This document shows positions 9,463 through 21,459 of a DNA stretch of 64,000 bases, one piece after another. The translations under genes were made by a program, and so were the position numbers. This DNA comes from Trichobilharzia regenti (lineage: Eukaryota; Platyhelminthes; Trematoda; Strigeidida; Schistosomatidae): the NCBI GenBank assembly GCA_944472135.2, contig CALYDD020000351.1, positions 1 to 64,000 of the forward strand. Direction: 5' to 3'. The notes under the pieces were generated by a model that was not told the DNA's origin, searched no databases, and was given only the letters and a program-made list of their open reading frames with translations. The number at the start of each line of letters is the position of its first letter. Position 1 is the stretch's first letter.

Positions 9463-12400
9463 TGAGTGTACGAACTATCCCAGTTCAAGGTAAGACATTA
9501 ATTAAGAAGAATAACGTTTCGGGTTGTAATTTATGATCGGTGGTTTCCTCGAAGTTGTGATTTTTCCGTGACTGTAAACATGGATTTCCATGATTTAAAA
9601 AACTAAATAAATTTTCCTTGAACCAGTAGTCTTCTTTTCTTTGGCAAAACATCCGTTGATACGATTATACGATTAGGTAGCGAAGTAGGATGTTCTATGA
9701 CTGAGAATCGTGGTTGTTGTGTCTCGGACTAATTTTGCGCATCTGACTGTTATAACCACGCGGATATAGTGTTTTCCTCATGGTACATTATGATATCTAG
9801 AAATCATAAGCGAGCTGCCATCGGTAAATTTATTTTTACTTATTAAATGACTGCAAATAGTGAATCGTTTGAGGTGATAGGGTGGATACCTTTGAACGTT
9901 ATTCAAAGATAACGTTAAGTTGCACACTAAGGTAGTAGCTATAGGAGGTTACCTTCAGCGGAAGTCACTTTAAGGTAACTACGTAGCTTTAGGTAATGCG
10001 TCATAGAAGTAAGCATCGTAGGTTAGTTGTGTCTAAATGTATTAAACGTTGTATAACTGACCAAACCATAGCTCTTACATACGAGTTAGTTTTGTAAATA
10101 ATGAATGTACCGTACAAGCGTTTACCTTGATTTGCATAACTAGCTCTTAAGCATTATGCCTACATGTGGCATGCTCTAACTATCCTATCTTCCTTATTAC
10201 ACCGGTATTTTGATACAGTCCGCCTGAAACACTAATCATTACAACCAATATGCTGAAAGTGTGTCGCAGTCAGATCACATGACGCGGACACCAACATAAC
10301 CAACAAAAAATGGGAATTTCCCTCAATCTAGATAACATATAACACAATTTTATTAAAAATTATTGGCAAAAAAAATTTCCAAGCGGAATTCAACAGTACG
10401 TGATAAATAAGTCCAGCCAGCACCGTCTTTATATTTCAAATAACAAAGGGTGGCTCAATACTTGTTAATGTGGTGACAAAAGCTTAAAAAAGTTATGGAA
10501 TGGCTATCCATTTGAAATAACTCTTAACTGATCTAGTGTGGAACCAGACCAAGGTTGAGAAGCCAGGTACGGAGAGAATATATTAGTGATGAAATACAGC
10601 AGAAGAACAATCAGCAAGCTGTCTTTTTATATTTTTGTCTTCGAAATGGATGGTGATCTCTGCTTCTCTTCCTTTAAGCTGGCTGGGTCGATTCCATCGG
10701 TGATAAGTAAGTTTGCTCATCTTGAAAAGCTACTATTTAACTCTACGGTAACTCATCTATAACATTGATAAATAAAAAGCCCATAATGATTGGGATACTA
10801 CGACTGCCTTCAAAAGGTTGCTACCCACAGACAAGCCGCTGCCACAAACTTTCCCACTATTTAGTGTTGCCTTCTTTGGAGCCCAATACCAACTGAAATT
10901 ACATCTTGTTAAATGACTGCTAGGCGCTAACTAGAGGCAAGTAGCTTTGTTGTATATTCCCGCTAACTGTATCCTCCTAAATCATCGTCATCGTGATTTA
11001 CTGACCACTTATATTTTTGTATGCTTCCCAAATGTTATTTCACATTAAAAATGTTCTGACTTACACAATATCATAGGCATTACATTTCCCGCACTTGTAT
11101 CGGAAAATGTCTCTTGATAAGTATGCATGAACAATGTAATGAATCAAATAAACCAGTAGGTCTAAAATCTAAACGTATATTTTTTAATTTTCATGAAATC
11201 ATGCTAGTATATTTTGCCCATTCAATGAAATGTTATCGACTTAATTGATGTATGTGTACAAAAAAAGCAAGTTCAGCCACTACTACTGCCCTGGTCTTCA
11301 GTATAGAATATAAATTCGCAAATTCATACTAATATGTTTCCTAATATTCTGACATTCGGTTTATTTTTGTGTTGATGCTATCTAACCGTAATTCATTGGC
11401 GTTGTTATTGATTCGATGTTATTTAAATGTTAATAACACTAGTTCATTCATTAAGTATACTTAATGGCGGCTCCTGATGAAGAAGTTATCTAAAAGAATA
11501 TTTTTTTTGTTCGATGGTCATTCTTTTATAAGATTTGGTAGTTGTTCGTATTTACAGCGCAGTTTCAGCATTATTTTATTTTCACTTACTTAAGACGGTC
11601 TGTTTCTCATTTTAAGAACCACTGCATGAGCTTTATGAATAGTTTGTAGCAGGGCTAAAAACTTGTTTCTCTAACCGCCTTTGTTTTGTGGAAAGTCAAT
11701 ATTACTGGAAGGTTCCGATTTCAGAAACAAATCTCAGGTTCATACTTGAAGAAATGTTATTGTTCTAGTTGGAATAGGGATAAGTTGTTCGGAAGACAGA
11801 GAAGACTTTTTTCCCATTTTATTAGTATAAATACCATTGCTCATCTAGTTCCAGTACATTGTAGGTCCACATGAACTAAAAGGTTGTGAATGCTTTGCTT
11901 CTCCTCTCAGTACAGAAAAAATTAAAACACAGGAACTACTTTACAATATTTGCATAGTAAGTTCACTAAGGACTAGTAGATTTTCCACTTTAGTGGTGTA
12001 TGAATGTAGCTGTGACAAGTGTATGCCCCTATTTTGGTACATTTGGCTTGGAGACTTCATATTGAAACCATAATCGTATGTGTATTATTAAATCTTTTGT
12101 AATTTCTGCATGGACATGATGTTCGCCAAGTGAATGTATCGCAGTCAAGCTAAAATTACAGATCATAATACCAGGGCGTCGATAAAGCATATCCCCTGTT
12201 TGAAGTGGCGCCTTTGGCTTAACCTTGACGGCATTTGCGCGGTTTCGTTGATTCGAGTTGTGGCTAGTCGTCCAGCAAACGTAGTAGACGCTATTTCGCT
12301 GCTTATTTTGCTCTTGTTGGATGAATTTATATGAAAATTATTGTTCGATATTGTTCTTGAGCATTTGCTGATTGCTTGTGTGACAGGACGCTTAAATACA

Positions 12401-15158
12401 TGGTTCATGCAGTGATTTTTGGCATACCGAGTAAGCTTCGCGTACATTTCAACGACTGTCATTCGATAAATTTCTTTGCAGATTGGCGGAAACTTGTACT
12501 CGATCTCAAATTTCCCTATCAGCTATTGTGCAGTACCTATTACTGCTGCAGGAACCAAAGAATATGGTTGATATCGAATTCCTGCATCCTCCCGCACTTC
12601 TGTGTGTTGTTTTGATAGAGGAAAGTCAATAGAATGCATAGATACAAGCGAAAATTAGTGTTCACAAATGGGCAGAAATTGCAATATGTTTTACGATCAC
12701 TTATAACATTCACTGTTTTCTGCCGAAGTTTTTAAGTGAGTTAAATGCACACTGCAACATTTTAGTAATTTGGTGGATTTCAATACCATCCTCGTGATCA
12801 GGTACGTAAAGACATCTGACGTGTGCGTCACTTTTTCCTACTAGTGAGTTTGGTTTCATAAACTTCCGATTTTTGTCATTGTCCTGACGCCACATTCGCG
12901 CTTGTTCGAAGTTAATTCACCAAATTATTTTAAAACCACGTAGAAGTAGTGTCCGACATCTCTTAAAGCTATGGACGTAAGGTTTAGAAGTGGTTGCTAT
13001 ATCCATTTAGGGAAGGCTCATCGATTTTTGCAAGTAAGGGCTACGCATCATATTCCTAAATGCCTCCAGAAGCAACAGAATCTTCAGAAGTTATTAATGG
13101 GGTCCCAGCTCCTCTATTTCGAAACATATTATAGGGACAGGTCATAAAACTGGCGTTTGCACATTCTTTAAACCTATCTGTAAAACGTGTTTGGATTGCA
13201 TTCTAAAGTTTGTGGGAACCGAAGTGTGATTAGGAAGTTTAAACCACTTTTGTGAATTCCAAGACTATTCGTCATCACACGAAACCTTTGTTAAACTTTG
13301 TTTTGAAACTAGTCAGGGTAGATGTACTAGTCCCTCAGATATTTGGTTTAGTAATCTTCATTGTTATTTTGACCTTCAATATGTGGTTTTAATTCCACCT
13401 AAATTTATTTTCCAAACTTTTAACTGTATTAATTTCATATGTATTCCTATAACAAGTCCATGCGTGACCAGATTGTCTAAAATGTGTTGCACAAATACAA
13501 CACTACACGACTCGGACAAATTACGTCTTCTCATTACTTCGTCTAAATATCCACTTGTGTCAAAAATAGTGACTGATGTAATCGCACATTGATATAAACT
13601 TTCATTAATTTTTACTGTGCTGTCTCGTTAATATTATATTGGTAGTTATATTCATGTATGCACCCTGTGAACCCTTGTTTTCTTTTTTAGATAATCTGTA
13701 GTTCCAGTGACCTCGTGGGATTCATTGCTGAAGGAAGTGGTTTCCAGTACCGTTGATTTTGTATTTTGTGTCGAATCACTAATAAATGTATTCTCTATAC
13801 CTCAAATAGACATTCTACTTGTTAATAGTCACTACTAACTTCATAGAATGTTGTGAGCTACAGAGTTATGGGGTTAGGGTCATGTGTTGTATTGAGTAGC
13901 GCGTTTAGAAAATACGTCCGCCCCTGAGGAATATTGTCGTCAATATGGAGTACATTCTCGTGATAAATCTGTTAGCAGTAATTATTATCAGTACCTATAT
14001 TTCGTATGGATGGTACATAATGAAACGTACTAATTCAGTAGTCAAAGGTTAGAACTATCCGTTAAAATTGAAACAGGTGCTCATGTAAGGGAAAACTGAT
14101 TAATCGGAATTTGAAACATCACGTAAGTGATAAAGTTTATAGCATCGTTTACATGCGAATAGTTAAGGTTATTTTTTTAGAAATGATGTTTACTCGTTGA
14201 TGGTTTAAGGGATGTTGTGTTTGATAGGAAATAGATGGGACATTGTAACTGAAAAACAGTGTAACTGGATAAGCAACATCAGCTGGCCAGTATACACATA
14301 TTTTGAAGTAAAACACGATCGGGTAAAGTATTTCAAAGACAGGAGTAGAGCAGTCTTCTGAAACTATTAATTTATTGGGCAATTAAATTTGTCTTTGAAT
14401 TAAGACTGAAAGTAAGCGGCATATTGGTAGGCTAAACGATAATCATTATTCGATTTCGTTAGAATAAGTATCCGAGTACTGTTTCACTCATCATTCTGTC
14501 TTTTGAATAACTTAGTAACATGGCGTTTACTTTCGGATCCAAATTACTAAGTAAAGGTTAATATCCCTAAGATTAAATTGTCGCCAAAGTAAGTAAATCT
14601 GTTCATATCTAGAAAATACTAAGGTTTGGAGTTATTTTTTTACTACCACAACACCAGGTGACTCACCAATTAGTCACATCGTAAAACTAGATCTGTCAAA
14701 GACAGTCTACTCCTGACTTCTAGTTTTATCATGAAGGAAGAACCATACCCATAGGTTAATAGGATTAGACGGATGATGTCAATTCGAAACTAGGTATCTA
14801 CGTTTCGCAGCTACAGAAAACACCACGTTACAATCTATTCCTTTAATCGTGTCAATCAATTGAGACTAGAGAAGGAACACCACTGGTTTTCACAAAATTT
14901 ATTTGTGTTCGTTAATATAATGTACATTCCGTAATTATAGGCAAACTAGGAAACGCACCAAGTCATCACATATACGAACAATAATTAAGCGCACAGGGTA
15001 GAGTAGATTTAAAGGAATGCCTACTCGATATGGCCCAGAGTTCATGTGGAGTAACACATGCCTACATCTGAAAGTGCGTGTGTAAGGTATCGCATTTCAT
15101 CAGCCTTTCGTGTAAGTGACTCAATGGGTCGCCTCCATATTTAACAAATGCTCAGTCC
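9463..15158. other. No gene recognised
   Basis: Both strands were scanned by eye. Open stretches at about 12163-12462 and 12710-12895 (minus) and 13383-13592 (plus) have no recognisable domain and no convincing splice context. No SINE head or LINE motif was seen. Confidence 0.55.
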
Positions 15159-15608
15159 ATGAATTCTACTTGTACCTGTAAAACACAAACAATACCCTGC
15201 TGGGATATGGTGCTGTGTTACACCAGAGTCCCTCAGTTTACAGATAAATCACACCTAATATCAGTATTACCGCTTTTAGTTGAAAAAGTCATTCGACTGT
15301 GTCACAAATGCTTTTGGCTGGATTCCTCAGTGCCAAGTATTATTCCTTATGAGAGTGCATTGAAGAAACCCTGTAGGGTGATATTGAAGCTTCGCCGAAA
15401 ATTGAATAGAAGCATTCCACTCATACAAGATGGATGCAGTAAAGAATACATTATTAACTCATTGCGCTCACTCCTACATTACCCTATAAAATTCTCTAGT
15501 TTTGAAATGAAACATGCACATATATATTGTGTCGTTTACTTCAGATACACACTAATATCTAAATTTCATACGCCTTCTGTCTCAATACTCCATGTAATAA
15601 CAGTTTGA
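15159..15608 (+). other. 149-codon open frame, unassigned
   Basis: The longest uninterrupted plus-strand frame in this interval. It contains no signal peptide, repeat or catalytic motif known to me. A basic stretch (KLRRKLNRS) lies in the middle. In AT-rich DNA without other support it may be chance or the shadow of an old element. Confidence 0.15.
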
Positions 15609-16039
15609 TAGCTATTTACGAATGCAGTAATAAGTATTTCATGGGCCACGAGTAGCACTTGGTATTCAGCAGAGGTATGGGCACTTAGTGATTGTAATTT
15701 AGAGAACTGATACGACAAGGTTAGCTTTTTTCTAATATATACGCAACTATCAACACAATGAAAAGATAATGACGAATTGTTATCACAAGCATTCTATTTA
15801 CTATGGAGGGAATGTTATTACAAACTAGCTTCACAGTAACATGTACAAGTCTTGCATGTCATTGCATCAGTAATATTAGCACACTAATTGTATTACGGCC
15901 AAATGTAAATGATTTAAAGGCATCGTAACAATAACTTTGCGGGAGGTAGATGTATTGAAAGACTGCTTGCAGACACTATGCATGACGACATCTGGTAGAA
16001 TGTCTACGGAGACTGACAACCTGCAATGAGGAAGACAAA

Positions 16040-16175
16040 AATGAAACAATTAGGAGACACATAACGCACAAGATAAGTATTTTTGATATAAGCATAAAAC
16101 TTGGGCACTGTGGTAGAGTATAACTCCATTATGGATACGATTTTATTTTGGTAAATCACACAGTGTTGGAGAGCA
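16040..16175 (-). repeat. Dispersed repeat R1, fragment
   Basis: On the minus strand it matches the R1 block around ATGGAGTTATACTCTACC with CCCAAGTTTTATGCTTATAT, aligning with 48473-48520 and 2136-2185. The preceding ACACTGTGTGAT also matches the R1 core. Confidence 0.5.
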
Positions 16176-16639
16176 ATATTACTTGGTGGCGTTTTGAGCA
16201 CAAACTATTGCTCATCATCATATCAAGTCAGTCACACAACTTTTTGCCTCATTCATATACATGAGTATTTTACTTAAGCGTACTACAGGGATAAAAGGTC
16301 ACTCGTCTCATTCACTTCTATTCACACCATTTCTTACGTCCATGTTACTGACTTTTGGTTTATGTTTTCCTCTTCGGTGCACTTTATCTGGACAGTTTAA
16401 GGAATCGGGAAATGCATAGAGTACTTAGGAAACGGCATGAATAATTGTTTAAGCTAATTAACACTAGGTAGTTGTGACACTACGCATTTGTAGTGACAAA
16501 GCTGACTGACTGAGTTTTAACATGGAACTCAGCACAGAAGTGTAGCAGTTCGATTTGTGACGTTCCACACTTGAAAAATATTATATTTGGTTGGTAATAA
16601 GCATAACATATTTCATCAGATGTGTTTCAACTTCGCAGT
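16176..16639. other. No gene recognised
   Basis: AT-rich sequence between an R1 fragment and the first LINE fossil. Nothing else was seen. Confidence 0.5.
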
Positions 16640-17580
16640 TGGGCTACGTGATAAAATTAACTAACTAATGAGATATAACGAGACAGAGTGTGAGAGTTAT
16701 CTCGGGTAAGAGGAGAAATTATTGTAAGATCACTTTTTCAGTTAGACAAGAACTAAATGAAAAATACGATTACCATTTGTTGACATTTTGCCTATTTTTA
16801 TCCCCGTTTTAACATTTCACTATACCTGGACTATAGATCATTCTGACAGACTGATTTTCAACATAGAAGCGTGCACACAAGTGCACCCGCTTAAGTTACC
16901 ACGTTCCATGTAGCACACAAAGGTAGAGGAAAAAATAAATTAAATGGAACTCTAATGAACATAAATGTGATGAAAACCGAACAGTCATATGGAAAAAATA
17001 TAAGGGTTGCTCAGATATGTGCGATTACACAGAGTGAATGCATCTGTGTCATTAACAACGTTTGAAATCACATTTCTACTTAACACTAAGCTTAACCCCA
17101 ATATTACTCACCATATTAGACTACTTAACACAGAAGAAAGGGTACAGACACTACGATCAAAAACCAGTAGTCTTTTCATATCTTCCAGTTTCAATGGTCA
17201 CTTCTCGCAGCCTAAGTGGACAATACCATCAGCATACACTAAGTTGACAAGACTGTTCCCTGGTAAGGGCCTAAAGTGAGTAACAGACAATTCGGTTAAT
17301 ACATTTATGATGAAAGTGAACTAAAATAAGGACGACAGTTGTAGAAATGAGCCTTGTACTACATCCTTCTTTGAAATATCAGTTCCTTCATAGTTTAGTT
17401 TCAGTAATAAGTGAATGGAATGTAGTCTACAGATTCATGAAATTCGCATACTGACGTACTACTTTCCTAGAATCCTAGTTGATGTCTCCTCAGGAAAGTG
17501 GGAAATGAGCATTGCACTTGCGTAAACTCAATAGGCTGTGAACTGCTGGCAATGAAAACGACAACAATTTTTGGTATTAC
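16640..17580 (-). pseudogene. RTE/SR2-like LINE fossil, RT part (copy B)
   Basis: The minus strand keeps fragments of a reverse transcriptase. Around 17400-17300 there is a remnant of the RQGC-type motif (VVQGSF), and at 17270-17220 LPGNSLVNL then VYADGIVHLG, where YADG replaces the catalytic YADD. Frames shift repeatedly and stop codons are common. It is a diverged copy of the segment at 18520-19465 plus 24891-25100. It is read in the same direction as the CR1-like fossil at 17510-18500, and the border between them is uncertain. Confidence 0.6.
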
Positions 17581-18500
17581 TTAATTCCAAAAACGATCAC
17601 ATAATCTTTTATTCCGACTTCTGGTTCCATCAGATGAAATTAAAGGGAAGAGCTGAGAATAGAAGGGGTGTTGAGGGTTAGACAGTATAGATTTAGACCA
17701 TTTCTCGCATGAGTTTAGATGTCTTTTAACTAATGCATTAACGAGTTGACGAAATGGTACACCACTTGCCCTAATGACAACCTTAATACCCTACACAATA
17801 CGACATAGTCGTTTTTGAGTAATTCAGGAAAGAATAAGGGGGAGCAGTAAAGACCAATGCAAGAGTTAACAAGTTGTAAAAAGAGAGGTTGAATGATTCT
17901 TGACTGTCTTGACTACATAACATGGTAAGCTAGACTGAAGGTTTTCTTAGAAATCGACAAGATATAGAATGACCAAGAAAGACCAGAGGATAGATTTACT
18001 CCAAGGTATTTTATGTTAGACTTAGTTTCTGTTTCAATGTCCTCTTTGATACAAGCATCTTGTGAACGACACAGTTTTCGCAGTTCACGCTTATGAGTGA
18101 GGGGAAAGTTAGCTGCCTGACATTTAGAGGGATTTAACGTAAGACCACGTACCTTAGACTACAGACAGGAAGCAGTTAAGTTTGCTGCAGTCACATTGTA
18201 ACATGACAGGAAGTGAGACGGTCAGATCACCAGCATATTTGACGAAGTTGCTCTCATTAGAAAGAGAAAGGTCATGTAAGACGAGAGAGAAAAAAGAAAA
18301 GAGAGATAACAATACCCTGAGGAACACCAGCTCCAGCAGGCGAGGCGGAAGATTTACCCTAATATACAGTATGCTGCATTCCATTTGAGAAATGATAATG
18401 CAACCAATCAACTGCCTAGGACCCGTGTTTGCACGATCGAAACCTTATTCAACTAAAGTCATCTAGGCGCTGAGTCAACAGCAACGGCGAATGCTGAATG
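17510..18500 (-). pseudogene. CR1-like LINE fossil, reverse transcriptase C-terminal half
   Basis: Minus-strand reading gives a clear RT pattern. FFSLVLHDLSLSNESN and VKYAGDLTVSLPV (a YADD remnant, now YAGD) lie near 18290-18210. CQAANFPLTHKREL then follows, with IKYLGVNLSSGLSWS at about 18030-17990, LVNSCIGLYCSP, and a C-terminal tail near 17690-17540. Several stops and frameshifts are present. The order thumb, YLGV, C-terminal domain matches CR1/Jockey-type LINEs. The 5' part is missing. Confidence 0.65.
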
Positions 18501-18519
18501 ACCGAAAACTAAGTACAAA

Positions 18520-19465
18520 TGTGACAAAGCACAAATCCAGTTGCAAAGTAGGAGACGAGTCCCGGGTGGAAGAAGAGATTACCGAAAGGTATCAATTTTT
18601 CATTTGACAAAGAACAAGATTATGAACTACACTTATCATTTGTTGAAATTTTGGAGATCATTTATCAATGTTTCGCATTTAGTTACGCACAGACTGTCAT
18701 TCTGAGTAGCTTTCAGTATGAGTTTGCAGAGAAGTCCACCTGTTTAATTTACCACATTCCATGTAGCACACGAAGGTAGAGACATAAAACTAAATGGAAG
18801 TTTAACGAGAGAAAATGTGAGGGAGAATAAATAATGACAAGGAAAAACATGAGTTGAATAGATATGTGAGATTACACAGAGTGAATGCACCAGTACCAGT
18901 ACCAAAGATTTGCAGTCACATCTCCGGTATTTCTTCCAGCCGACTGTCAACAATTTTATGAACCAATATCACTTTTTCATTTGACCGACCCAAACGCATT
19001 TTAAACCTTAACATGTGCTGGTCAGCATTGTCCCTGGAGGAAGGCGATGGCTTAGTATGCCAGCACGTGTTCTAGCCATCTCAACCTATTCAGCTTCCCT
19101 ACCTTGAAGGCTAACTAACCCTCCCCACCTAAACATTTATGCGTAACCTCAACAGCACTCGCCATATTATACTGCTTAACTGATGAGATAGAACGCGGAC
19201 ACCTATAATCAAACACCGGTATTATTTTCATATTTTACAGCATCAGGGGTTACTTCTCATAGTCTAGGTGGACAATATCATCAGCAAACCGTAAGGTGAT
19301 GAGAATATTCCCTGATAAGTCTTTGAAGTCAATTACAGACTATCATATAATTATATGTGTGATTGAATTGAACTGTTATAAGGATGACAGTTTAAGAATT
19401 CAGCTTTGTATTACATCCCACACGGCACGCGCGCTCCTTGAATACGACGTGCTTTTTCCTCTCCA
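18520..19465 (-). pseudogene. RTE/SR2-like LINE fossil (copy B'), interrupted by LINE copy 1
   Basis: On the minus strand near 19310-19240 the frame reads SGNILITL then RFADDIVHLDYEK, an RT catalytic motif that is still YADD-like (FADD). Downstream, SHRLPPGTMLT (about 19050) and VGWKKYRR (about 18950) correspond to the C-terminal region of schistosome RTE/SR2-type elements (HRLPRRAML, GWKK). The nucleotide sequence is homologous and collinear with 16640-17400. The continuation upstream of the RT motif appears at 24891-25100, on the far side of CR1-like copy 1, so that element inserted into this older one. Confidence 0.6.
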
Positions 19466-19825
19466 ACCGGAAAATACCAATTCTGTGAATTATCCGTTTG
19501 GGAAACCTGATCTTCCTAGCCGGTGAATTTAATTCAACCATTACTTACATAGTAAATCTCTGTGTGGTAAGTCCAGCTGTCTCGAACTACTGCCAAAGCT
19601 TCAGGTGCTACTTTTGTAGCAGCATCTTCCTCACTCGTTCAGAGAAACAAGACTTGTTGGTCTACCACGTGATTGCCGTGAAGCCGATCATTCAGAAAGT
19701 ACTAGGTAAAGTCGAAAACCTTTTCTTTTCCTTGCCTTACACTTTTTCAGTCTTATTCTTGCTCTTTTGGTTAGAAACTGTTGCTCTCTTAGACGTACAT
19801 AGCATAATTTATAGTGACTGTTAAT

Positions 19826-21459
19826 ATGGTTGTTGAAAGCAGCCTTAAAAAAGCCACTAGAATACCGTACTCTGTAGTCACAAGGGCTTCAGCCAGGGAA
19901 GGAAAAAATCCAGGGATTTCAACCCCTTCCCGCATACCGATCCTAAAGACTCGTGTAGCTTTAGTCTGCCCTGATACAACGCCTGCATTGCCACAGTCTA
20001 GTACTGAAACGGCACAGGCAATACCAGAAGGACAGAATTCTACACCTGCATCAACTGTAGGCCAGTGTGTGAAACACATCAAGCCTAAAAGGAAACGTTC
20101 AAGACGTCATAAGACCTCGAAGGCGTCATCAAGGAAAGGGGATGAATGCCAGGCGTGCAACATCACAGTTTCTAAAACTGATTCAGCGTTTGAATGTAAT
20201 TTTTGCAAACGATGGGTGCACTGCCGTTGTGACAAAGAAGTACCGAAAGCATACTATGAGTTTATGAGAAATAACCCATGCCCATGGTTTTGGTACGTGT
20301 GTCCACTTTGTCGCCCTGGCATAGTCCCACAAAGCGTGTCTGCGGATAGCAGAAATAACATGCTCTTGTGCCCCAACACAGTATCATGCAGCTCCCCCCT
20401 GCTAAACTCGCACTGCCGAAACTGGTCAAAGACTTAAAGAAGGACACACCAGCCCTACTGACTGGAAATGCCAATTCTCACAAGGTGAAGATTAGCAAGG
20501 TTCCATCCACAACAGGGGAGGGCAAAATTACAAAGGCACCACTTGCATCCACTAGCAAGCCTGGCAACACAAAAAAGGCTGTCCAGGTACCGACGAAGCC
20601 TAATGTTGCTAATGATGCAAAGGACTGCAAGAAGCCGAAGGCAAAACCTAAGTCTGAGGGTAGTCGGTCTAACTCTCTCATCCTCTTTAACGTACCTGTG
20701 AGCACGGATAGCTTGCTCGAACAACGGGCCCTGTTTGATCAGGAACAGTGGTCCAACCTGTGTGGCAAACTAGGTCTGAACATTAGTTCAGCAAAACTGT
20801 GCAGACTGTACAGGGGTGTCCACACGCCTCAGGGTAAGCCACCCCCATTACGGGTTACACTGGACTCTGCCGAAGAGGCCGAAAAAGTACTGTTAATGGC
20901 TCAGGTACTAGCCCTGGACAGAAGTTCTAACATAAGAGCGCGGCAAGATAGACCATGGGCCGTCAGAAATATGGCGAGGGAGTCACCGGAACTGATGCCT
21001 TCCACCTCTATGGTGGTACACGGTGTTCCGGAGCTGGAAACCGGCACTGCTTGTGAAAAACACATGCACGACGTACAACAATGGAGATGGCTGTCATCTC
21101 AGATGGCCCCTGGCGCTTCTGGAGCCATCTCCATTTTCCGACTACCTCGTCCCGCTCATCTAACATTGATTAACTCTCCAAAGCTGCTGTGTGTCACATT
21201 CAACTCCCCGGAGCAGTTGTCCATATCACTTCAACGGTGGTATGAGACCAAGGGAAAAATTGGAGGACACATCCGATGCTGTGAAAGCAGACCCAGAAAT
21301 ATAAGGAGGCAGCAAACTGAGGCTTTAATACGACCCCAAGCTTCGGTGACACTAGAGCGATGCAGCTCTGAGAATAATAGTCTGTGTCTCCCAAGTGTCC
21401 TGCCTAAATCCATTGAAAAAAACTACAACGGGCCGGTTCTATCGGAATCGGCCAACTAG
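19826..21459 (+). pseudogene. LINE copy 1 ORF1, PHD-finger nucleic-acid-binding protein with one frameshift
   Basis: ATG at 19826 (the same ATG exists in copy 2 at 27677). The first part is basic (KPKRKRSRRHK at about 20083-20120), followed by a PHD-like zinc finger at about 20146-20320: ECQAC, FECNFCKRWVHCRC, then WYVCPLC, i.e. a C4HC3-type ligand order. The frame is lost near 20396. There copy 1 has one base fewer than copy 2 in a C-rich run (AGCTCCCCCCTG), and coding continues in the next frame to TAG at 21457-21459. After the shift there is a lysine/proline-rich linker and a conserved region (LILFNVPVSTDSLLEQRAL; WSNLCGKLGLNISSAKLCR) that resembles the RNA-binding half of such ORF1 proteins. 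In the cell, ORF1 proteins of this type package LINE RNA. The single deletion suggests recent inactivation or an assembly error. Confidence 0.75.

Noticed and set aside
15159..15608. Novel 149-residue gene
   Set aside because: No domain, splice context or conservation evidence; kept only as an unassigned frame.
21415..21425. Slippery-type A AAA AAC heptamer at the ORF1/ORF2 overlap of LINE copy 1, suggesting -1 frameshifting
   Set aside because: The heptamer is in register with ORF1, but ORF2 lies in the +1 frame relative to ORF1, so a -1 shift would not enter ORF2. The A-run also varies in length between copies.
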